A stretch of DNA of 64,000 nucleotides from Karstenula rhodostoma CBS 690.94 (lineage: Eukaryota > Ascomycota > Dothideomycetes > Pleosporales > Didymosphaeriaceae). Every line of letters starts with the position of its first letter. The first letter of the stretch is position 1. The position numbers were made by a program, and so were the translations under genes. The notes beneath the pieces are model-generated. The model ran no database searches. It had not been told where the DNA came from and saw only the letters and a program-made list of their open reading frames with translations. Positions 56,254 through 64,000 of this stretch are shown one piece after another. The DNA is taken from positions 375,296-439,295 of the forward strand of contig MU001507.1 of assembly GCA_010093485.1 (NCBI GenBank), in the 5' to 3' direction.

Positions 56254-59200
56254 TTACCGCTGCTGGTACTCGTCCCAGCTCGACCGCTGTCCGCGCCGCT
56301 GCTCCTGAGTCTGAGCCTGTTCTTGCGCCTGCTCCGGTGCATCCTGCATGTACGCATCGCCCGCGTCAAACGGCAGCGGATTGTGCTGGTCGAACCCGGT
56401 GAGAAACACGTTCGCCAGCGGCGAGTGCGAGTGCAGCGCGTCGTAAAAGAAGCCCGACACGGGCAGGTCCGCGGCGCTCGGGAACACATTGACCGATGGC
56501 GTCGTCTGGGCGAAGATATTCGACATATAGGGTTCGCTGCCGGGCGGTGCGTCCTGCGACAGCGGGGCCTGCTCGAGGAACTCCTCGCCGGTGAACCACT
56601 GCGGGGCGAAACCCGAGAACTCGGCGTCAGACGTGGCGGGACTAGGATGCTCGGAGAGGAGTTGTTTGATTTCCTGGGGCGGGATTAGCAGACAGTCGTG
56701 TGCAGTTCTCGACGAGTGCTATCTTCGTACGTAACTTACTTGGGTGGTCCGGGGATCTTTGAAAGTCCGCGAAGCCAACTTTTTGAGCAGATCGACGGTA
56801 ACGGAATACGCGCGTTCTGCGGTCTTGTTCGTGGCGCTTAGTTCTCGAAGCCAACGTATCAGCTTCTTCACAGCCGGCAGGACGCTTGTGGCTTCCGCTT
56901 CGTAGCAAGCTTCCAGCAGGAGGATGGCGATTGGTTGCATTAGATAATGCACTGCCGACCACCATGGGAAGATCTTGTATATTTCTTTTCCCCATACAGC
57001 CATATCGTCTGGTAAGCACGCGGCGATCGACTTGGCCGCCGCCACACACTGTGCCGCAGTTTGGTGGTTGAAGTTGACTGAGGATTGTGTCTGTGATCGA
57101 ATGCGACGGTCCAGGCGGCACAAGCAGGGTCTGCAGATGAGTATCTTGGTGCTGTAATAGTAGGTTTTGAGGATGTTACGTTCTTGATTCATGGTTTGAC
57201 CTCGGCCATGGTCCTTGAAAAGATCGAGGCCTGCGGGAAGCGAGTACAGCCACGCATCCAGGTCTTCTGCAAGCTGCGCAATGCACCCTTGGATGTCTTT
57301 CCATGATTTTGTAACAAGATTCGGCGAGTAGAGCTGATTGAGGACCTTGGTCGTCACCATTCCTAGCTTTACAATGGCGATCAAAAAGGTCCCCGCGTTG
57401 GCTTCATTGGACGTGTCTCGTGCATCGGGCACATTAGAACTACTTCCCGGTGGCGGGTCGCTGGGTGCACGAGACGAGCCTGCATCCGAAGGCGAGGCGG
57501 CGGTCGCACTGCCCCATCTTGGGTTTGATCCAAATTTGGCTTGAATGATGGCCTCATCTATATCGTTTGCTGATATCGGAAGAGGTAGTGTGGTTGAAGA
57601 ATGAATCTCGGCGCCCACCGCAGGCCGACCAGTAATGGCAGACAGGGTACGGTCAAGCGAATAAACTGCCCACCATATCCGCGACAGGATCTCCTTCTTT
57701 ACTGCGGTAGCAGAGCGATCCTCGTTACGTATGTGGAGTCCCAAAGAAAACCCAAAGCGAATCGACATTCCTATGACAACCCAAGATCTACATCGTTTTT
57801 GTCAGTAAACCGTGCTTTCGAAGACGGATACAAGGCAGTGACGATATTGAGTCGATGACATATGCGCAAATGACGAAAGGCTGATGTGGAAGTCAGACCA
57901 GCATGCAAAAGGAGATACCGACTCTTGGCGGCAGCTCGTTGCTTAGTGCGCGTAAGAAGAAGTTGAAGAACAGTACCAAGACAGAGAAGATACTGACCTG
58001 TTAACGTGACCGATAGACATGTAGTAAAAGGACAGCAAGCCAGTCTGCAACCGTTAATAAATATACTTGGATAAGGTTGATTGCATATACTATTTGCATC
58101 TGAGCAAGGTCAGGATGAGTGAGCCACCTGAAGTTGACGTTAGCAGTTTTCCATGGAAGTCTTGTTTGGTCCTCTTCGCAAAAGGAACGCAATAACAAGG
58201 CTCATCATCCTTTGTGGAGCAACTCAAAGAGGGATTGCTTACCAAGGATCATTCAGACTCAGAGCCCACGCTCTGTTGTGGTAGAGCAGGTGATCTCTCT
58301 CTGCGAAGTATGAGTATTGAGGGTGCTTCGCAGAGAGATGAGGCATACCGTCGGCAGCACCGTTGGTTTCCATAAGGTGTGAATAGACAGTACCGATGGC
58401 GAAGACTAGGTTGAGCATGGCCTGCCACTTTTGAGGCAGTCTGTAGGCCGCTCCACGAGCCACCGAGTTATAGTAATGGACAAACTGTTTTGTGAAGGTC
58501 TTTTGGGACAGAATAGGAAACGAGTTTTGGACAGTTTGCATGTAGCACCTGAGCAGGTGTTCTGCCGTTTCGTAGGGGGGCAATTCGTGAGGGTCCACTT
58601 CCATATCCATATCCAGGGGCTCTTCGTCCAGGTAGAAGCTGCAGCTTCTCGTGTCCATCAGCGGAAGCGGATTCTTATTCTGACGTTGGTGCATGGCGTC
58701 TATGCGTTCTTCATGGGCCTGGGCCGAACTGCCCGGAGGTCCGTACGGACCATGGTCATGATGACCAGAGCTTGTGCCATCAGCCTCGCGGTGAAGTCTC
58801 CGCAGCCACTGAACCTCTGAGTTCTTCCCTATGTATCCAATGGCTCGAGAATGCCTGCTGGTCAAAAGATCTTCGCCCATGTTGTCAATGTCCTCGTTGG
58901 AGCCAACTTCGGCTGTGACATTTGCTTCGCCTAGATCGTGGGGCCGGATTTCGTCTTCAAGAGCGACATCGAGAAGTTGATCGGGGGATTTCTCAGGGCT
59001 TCTCTGCAAGGTCGAGGCGGCTTCAGCAACGTCTTCGCCGGCCTTTGGTGATGTCAGAAGATATTTCTTGCGTGATGAGAGCTCACCACGTACACCGGCC
59101 AGTATGTCATCGATCTTTTGCTTCTCCCGGGGCGAAGCGCCCGGGCGCAGTTCTTGGAGCAGATTGAGCAGGTCCTGGTTGTGTTCGGTCGCGCTGAAAA

Positions 59201-59829
59201 TGTCAGCAAAAGGAGGAACAGGACAGCAGCATGACCGACGTCTTCAAGCGGTCCTTGCGGCTGGCGGCGTAGACACAGGCGCCGGCGTTTTCGGTGCAGT
59301 TCTGGCATTTTGGCTGGGCGCCATTGCACTTGATCTTCCGGGCACGACAGCTCAAACATGCTCTCGAGACACGGGCTTGGCGTGGGGCAGCGGGCTTCTT
59401 GGGTGGTTCTCGTGGTCTGTCGAGACGTGGGATGGGGAGTTTGCCAGACTGGCCTGGAGGCATGTGAGGCTGCTGGAAGGCCATACCTGGAGATTCAGAA
59501 CGGTTTTTGGGTACAAAGGAAGAGTCCAGCGAGGTGCTTCATGGCTTGCCACCAGCATGAGCACAAAAGCCCTGCAGCGGCAGGCTCTGGGGCATAGGAT
59601 CGTAGATTCGTACTGTTAGAGAGCGATGCTCAGACGGCGGCGATTGGCTGGTGTTCGATGCCGAGATGGGGGTGGACGGTGATTGGTGGGTTGGGCTGCC
59701 GAGCTGGCGACGGGCGATGCGGATTGAAAAGTCCATGTCTAGCGGCGCTGGGCTGGACCGCTGGTGTGGAACCCATGAGCGGGGGGGAGGGGGGGGCAGG
59801 TAGAGGGCAGAGGGGTGGGCGAGCAGCAT
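56254..59829 (-). CDS. Zn2Cys6 fungal-specific transcription factor
   Basis: Eight exons: 59829-59553 (probable), 59486-59240, 59193-59094, 59042-58243, 58127-58091, 58044-57998, 57787-56740 and 56673-56254. All phases agree. The length is 991 aa from 59829, 960 from the ATG at 59736, or 898 if translation starts at 59484. The DNA-binding domain is RACLSCRARKIKCNGAQPKC plus QNCTENAGACVY. It is followed by a linker helix (DLLNLLQELRPGASPREKQK) and a fungal_trans middle domain. That domain includes HLLRCYMQTVQNSFPILSQK, the hand-built MQITGLLSFYYMSIGHVNRS across two microexons (37 and 47 nt), then MSIRFGFSLGLHIRNEDRSA and LSRIWWAVYSLDRTLSAITG. The C-terminus is Gln-rich. The targets are unknown. 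Confidence 0.88.
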
Positions 59830-60155
59830 CTCGCACTCTAGGACTGAAGAGAAGAGGATGTCGTGGCAGCAGCTGAGCAGCCGAGCAGCCGAGCAGTCGA
59901 GCAGTCGACGGCGACGTGATATACCTACGCATGCACGAGGCGTAACCCCACTACGACGACGCGCCTAAGGGAGCTAAAGCAGCTTCCGGAGCCGCCCCGC
60001 AGCCCGCAGGCCCGGGAAGGACGTGAACGCCCGCGCGACACCTCGCCGTGGCCTCTCACCGTGTATCGTGCATCGTGCATCGTGTATCGTGTAGGCACAG
60101 TTGGACCTACAGCACCTGCGTATAGGTAGCCCTGCAGTACCTGCTTATAGGTACC
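59830..60155. promoter_or_regulatory. Divergent promoter of the Zn2Cys6 gene and CAB2, repeat-rich
   Basis: 326 bp holding several short tandem arrays: a GAGCAGCC/GAGCAGTC octamer run at about 59874-59906, the heptamer (T/C)ATCGTG four times at 60064-60091, and an 18-bp near-duplicate at 60111-60128 and 60136-60153 that ends two bases before the CAB2 start codon. Confidence 0.7.
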
Positions 60156-61295
60156 ATGGCCGACCCCAGCAGCCAGCAGGACGAGCGCGACTACTTCGCC
60201 AACGAGCCGCCGCCCAAGGACCTGCAGGCCAATGTCACCCTCGCCCGCGAGTTCATCGACCGCCATGGTGCCGCCTGCCGCCGCCTGGTGCTTGTCACGT
60301 CGGGCGGCACCACGGTGCCCCTCGAGGCCCAGACGGTGCGCTACATCGACAACTTCTCCGCCGGCACCCGTGGCGCCACGAGCGCCGAGTTCTTCCTGCG
60401 CCAGGGCTACGCCGTCATCTTCCTGCATCGCCAGTACTCGCTGCTGCCCTACTCGCGCCACTACTCGCACAACACGCGCTCCTTCCTCGACTTCATGCGC
60501 GAAGAGGACGGCCGCGTCGTCGTCGACGAGCAGCACCAGGCCAACATGCTCGACGTGCTACGCCAGTACACCCACGTCAAGCGCGACGGCCGCCTGCTGA
60601 TCCTGTCCTTCGTTACCATCACAGAGTACCTGTGGGCCCTGCGCGAGGTCGCCCAGCTCATGCGTCCCCTGGGCCCCCGCGCCATGTTCTACCTCGCCGC
60701 CGCCGTCTCCGACTTCTTCGTGCCCCGCGACCGCATGGTCGAGCACAAGATCCAGTCCAACGACGAGTTCAGCCAGTCCCTCGAGCCGGCCGACGGCACC
60801 GTGCTCCCGCCCGCAACCCGCACAGAGGGCCGCAAGCTGGTCATCGACCTGGAGCCCGTGCCCAAGTTCCTGAAGCAGCTCGTCGACGGCTGGGCGCCCG
60901 ATGGCATCATCGTGAGCTTCAAGCTCGAGACGGACCCGTCGATACTGGTCAAGAAGGCGAGATACGCCCTGGACAAGTACTCGCACCATCTCGTCATTGG
61001 CAATCTGCTGAGCACCCGCAAGTGGGAGGTCGTCTTTGTGTCCAGGCTCGACGGCGAGAAGTGGATCCGCGTGCCCGAACACAGACGGACCAAGAGCTTC
61101 TCGGGCGTGCCTTCGCTCGTGGGCTCGGCCGATCCGGCGGCGAAGCAGCATCAGTCCGCGCCGTCACAGTCGCTGCTGGAAACGCAGTCGGAGGCGCCCA
61201 GAGGCGAGCCGGCCGTTGAAATCGAATCTCTCATCATCCCAGCCATCGAAGCTATGCATACAAAGTACATTGAGCAGACGCAGAAGCGGACATAA
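60156..61295 (+). CDS. CAB2: Phosphopantothenate-cysteine ligase
   Basis: A single exon of 379 aa. It joins 4'-phosphopantothenate to cysteine in CoA biosynthesis; the eukaryotic form uses ATP. The dinucleotide-fold signature is [20 protein letters not shown] followed by [20 protein letters not shown]. The second region [20 protein letters not shown] is the phosphopantothenate and cysteine site segment. [20 protein letters not shown] and [16 protein letters not shown] complete the fold. The symbol follows yeast CAB2. The C-terminal 70 residues after the fold are low-complexity and fungal-specific. A CoA-biosynthetic gene elsewhere in the same window as the acyl-CoA cluster is probably coincidental. 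Confidence 0.94.
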   Translation: MADPSSQQDERDYFANEPPPKDLQANVTLAREFIDRHGAACRRLVLVTSGGTTVPLEAQTVRYIDNFSAGTRGATSAEFFLRQGYAVIFLHRQYSLLPYSRHYSHNTRSFLDFMREEDGRVVVDEQHQANMLDVLRQYTHVKRDGRLLILSFVTITEYLWALREVAQLMRPLGPRAMFYLAAAVSDFFVPRDRMVEHKIQSNDEFSQSLEPADGTVLPPATRTEGRKLVIDLEPVPKFLKQLVDGWAPDGIIVSFKLETDPSILVKKARYALDKYSHHLVIGNLLSTRKWEVVFVSRLDGEKWIRVPEHRRTKSFSGVPSLVGSADPAAKQHQSAPSQSLLETQSEAPRGEPAVEIESLIIPAIEAMHTKYIEQTQKRT

Positions 61296-63307
61296 GTAAT
61301 AAATAGACCCAGACGAGGTATCGTATGCTGCGCTCCGTCTGCTCCAGCGAGGCTCCGTGAGCTAGTCCATTGCGAAGAACGTGTTGCAATCAAACCCTCG
61401 TAATACAGCACAGATTCGAGCCTGGTTCTCTTTTCATAAATGTGCACGTCGCAAGATCACGCTTGCTGCTTCGGTCCCCACCCTCTACCGAGTGCCGAAT
61501 CCGTCTCCCAAGAAGCCTAATCGGGCGCAACGTACATGGAGCACGTCCATTTCGGGCCGCGCGTGAATGTGCGACACTTTCTAAGACATGTCTCAGTCAC
61601 CATACGCTCCCAAATACCCGGATTGGGGCGGGAGCAGACCCGGGGACGAAGGTCATGGGACGGCATTTGGCGCGCGCGCTGGGAGGAGCGCTGCTCTGCT
61701 GTGGTTGCGAAGTGGTGACGATGCGATTAGTATCGGGCTTGGCTGGCGGTGCAGGATCACAGGGATAGAAACAGAGACCTGGGATGGAGCAGATGGCGAC
61801 GTGTCTGTGGCTTTGGGAGGTTGGAGCGCTTGCGTCAGCACGTCGCCGTGAATCGAGCTACTCGGCACCACGTCCTCGGGAAAGAATTGGTGAGCGAGCA
61901 GCTCTGGCCCTCGTCCTGTGTGGTGTTCTGTACATTGACTGTATCCACCTTGAAAACAAATGTTGTCGTCGCAAGTCCTCGATGAGTGATTGGTAGGCCT
62001 GCGTTCCCGTTGAAAAGCGGGCCTCTAGCTTCCACAACTCGACAAACACTGCCGACAAGAAATTGACCCCCAAAGATGGCGCGCGTATTCCACAGGTCGT
62101 CCCTGGCTTGTGCGGAGCGGCGCTCCTAGTTGATGTGCCAAGTAGCCGCGGTCCATGCGTTCAGCATCGCCCTTTCCCTCAACATCCACACCCTCCCATC
62201 TCGTCGCTATTCTAGAACCTCGACATGATCTCGTTATCGATACACCTTTCGAAGGATGGCTGCATGTCTGGCGGCCGTGACTGAGGTGAGGTCGGTGGCT
62301 GAGACGAAATGCGTCGACGCCAGAGGCACGCTTCCGACTATGCAACGCTCGCGACAGCAACACTGCACCATCCCTCAGCACACGCCGACGATACCTCCGC
62401 CCCTACGTCCCTCGTACGCAAGGTATGCCACGTATTGCACCCTCCTCATCACCATGTGAGACCTCATTCTTCCTCGTCCGTCTTCGAGCAGTCTTCCAAC
62501 CGTCCTGCGCAAAATGACATGGCTTGTCTCAACCATCGCGCTCTCTTTCCAGTTCTCCGTGTGTTTATTTATGGGCATGGGGGGTGGACTCGAGGAAGTT
62601 ACATTCCATAAGACGCCGTGTGACGGCTTAGCGCTACCACTCTTCGCCCATGCACAGCGCCTTGCGTGACGATAGCCTTCTTCTAGCTGCATCACTGGAT
62701 GTATTGCAATCTTCATCCGACTCTGTGTGGCGCTGAAGCTTCCACTCTCCCACTTTTCTCATCGCTGGCGCTGCAGCATGACATGCATGACTAGATTGAC
62801 GACAGCGCCTGGTGTTTGAGAGCGTTTCCCGACAGACGCCTTCGCCAGGTTCAACTCCTCCGACATTTGACAAGACTGCCATCCCTTGCTGACATCGGCT
62901 TGTCTACTCGCTTCACCTCGCTTGGGTCACGGCGTCGTGCCCAATTGGACGGCCCAACGCTGCAACATATCGAATTGAGGGCTCCATCGCGAGATCTCTC
63001 AGGTAGTAGGGGTATACACAAACCACAGATCCGGGGAGCTGGTTCTATGTCACGCTGGCCCTGGCAGCTCAGATATTCCCACCCCAGCCTCCTCACCGTA
63101 GTAGCGCTTGGCCAGTCGGTACTTGATAAACAACATGTCTCACCCCTTGGCTCCAGGACGCCGGTCGTGTGCATGTATATATCGTGGCAGCACCTATCGT
63201 GTTATCAAGCTTATCGCCCTTGGCCAATTCTCTGTCCGACCCTCCTGGCTCGTCTATCGTCATCCCCGGAACACTTCACACGTATCTGCTGTTAGTGCGT
63301 TGGAGGC
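61296..63307. other. Gene-free stretch
   Basis: About 2.0 kb with no supported gene. An 87-codon open frame at 61588-61851 (MSQSPYAPKYPDWGG start) lacks features I can support. Confidence 0.4.
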
Positions 63308-64000
63308 ATGTCTACAACAATGACCTTCACACCCCAACACTCTTCGCCACTGGCTCGAACAATCTCACCTTTCAAAGATCCTCGGCCCCCGCCATGTACA
63401 CCAGGAAATACGGCGCAAATATGGGACGAGTACGAAAGACATGCTGTGGAAAATGCGAAGAGACGGGATACCACACCTAATCCAGCCCGCCGTCAGACGC
63501 AAGCATCGCATCTTTCGAGCGGAGCCGTATACGACGTTATCAAGAGCCACGATCCGCACTCGTCGCCAAGGGCGCCATCCATCAAAGGAAGTCCGCAGCT
63601 CAACTTTGGCTTCCCCACACGACAGCTCCCGGCCAAGCCTACCACAGTGGCCATCTGCAAGACGTGCAAAGGCCCAATCAGGTCCACACTCGGAATCTGC
63701 GAAGCATGCAAGAAGACCATCGTCCTCTCCTCGCCACCCGGCCAGGCCACGCCCCCGCTCACCCCTACCACGAACGCATTTCCAGCATCAGACCTCCCGC
63801 GATCCGCCAAGCCAACTTCCAATGGCGCCCCTGGAACCACGTCTCCCAAGTCCGCCTCCCCAAAACGACGTGCCCACCGTTCCTCAGCATCCGCATCCGC
63901 ATCCGCAACGCACACCTTCGACCCCCCCATTCGCCTCTCCTCCCTCAAACCCCCCCCCCCCCCCCCACCACCCCCCCCCCCCCCCCATTCGCCTCTCCTC
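63308..64000 (+). CDS. Partial gene: Ser/Pro-rich protein with CxxC...CxxC motif (runs off the window)
   Basis: An open frame from the ATG at 63308 (in-frame stop just upstream) continues without a stop to the window end, at least 231 codons. It starts MSTTMTFTPQHSSPLARTIS. It includes a charged segment (AQIWDEYERHAVENAKRRDT) and a probable zinc ribbon, VAICKTCKGPIRSTLGICEA followed by CKK (C-x2-C-x10-C-x2-C). It then becomes Ser/Pro/Ala-rich with an Ser-Ala run. The last 50 bases are poly-C, where the reading frame is not trustworthy. The family is not recognised. A tail beyond the window is likely. Confidence 0.6.
   Translation, partial: MSTTMTFTPQHSSPLARTISPFKDPRPPPCTPGNTAQIWDEYERHAVENAKRRDTTPNPARRQTQASHLSSGAVYDVIKSHDPHSSPRAPSIKGSPQLNFGFPTRQLPAKPTTVAICKTCKGPIRSTLGICEACKKTIVLSSPPGQATPPLTPTTNAFPASDLPRSAKPTSNGAPGTTSPKSASPKRRAHRSSASASASATHTFDPPIRLSSLKPPPPPPPPPPPPHSPLL
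63922..64000 (+). repeat. Poly-C tracts with a duplicated ATTCGCCTCTCCTC word
   Basis: Two long C runs (interrupted by ACCA) sit between two copies of CCATTCGCCTCTCCTC. The second copy ends the window. Confidence 0.8.

Noticed and set aside
60101..61219. 372-codon frame overlapping CAB2
   Set aside because: Alternate-frame shadow created by high GC; the CAB2 frame carries every conserved motif.
1..64000. tRNA, rRNA or other RNA genes
   Set aside because: Reading through the intergenic regions I saw no convincing cloverleaf with A and B boxes; a tRNAscan/Infernal run would be decisive.

Overview
The window looks like nuclear DNA of a filamentous ascomycete (Pezizomycotina, probably Dothideomycetes). 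Genes carry 45-65 bp introns with GT..AG ends and CTNAC-like branch sites. A transposon has decayed to almost pure A+T, as expected after repeat-induced point mutation (RIP). Typical fungal families are present: Zn2Cys6, bZIP-DUF3425, HET-NACHT-ankyrin and Sso-type syntaxin. Exon limits below were worked out by hand from splice signals, phase continuity and family motifs; no search was run.

Region 1 (0.5-20.7 kb) looks like one functional cluster for acyl-CoA breakdown or tailoring. Its members are an AtuA/DUF1446 protein, a MaoC-type enoyl-CoA hydratase 2, two crotonase-type enoyl-CoA hydratases, a 4-coumarate-CoA-ligase-like acyl-CoA synthetase, a TRI12-family MFS transporter, a two-domain ABM-fold protein, a second AtuA-family protein and a bZIP-DUF3425 regulator. 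Three enzymes end in clear peroxisomal PTS1 tripeptides (SKL, SRL, SHL), and two more end in PTS1-like tails (GKL, GRL). The divergent promoter between the synthetase and the transporter is split by a 3,468-bp DNA element with 64-bp terminal inverted repeats and a perfect 9-bp target duplication. This is a RIP-degraded Mutator-like element.

Region 2 (20.7-40 kb) is a looser stretch. It holds an uncertain gene with a Gly/Asn/Gln-rich amyloid-like segment, a 5-formyl-THF cyclo-ligase-like protein, an SLC10A7/Rch1-type transporter, an uncharacterised two-exon gene, a NIF3-family protein, a six-exon short-chain dehydrogenase, a secreted/GPI-type protein and a proline-rich protein with a C-terminal cysteine cluster. 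It also has several gene-free gaps of 1-2 kb.

Region 3 (40-64 kb) holds mostly housekeeping genes: a MARVEL-domain protein, an Sso-like syntaxin, nicotinate phosphoribosyltransferase (NPT1), a cytochrome-b5-domain protein, a small membrane protein, a Zn2Cys6 regulator and phosphopantothenate-cysteine ligase (CAB2). Among them lies a large HET-NACHT-ankyrin allorecognition/NLR gene with ten near-uniform ankyrin units. The window ends inside a gene with a CxxC...CxxC motif, in a poly-C tract that may be an assembly artefact.
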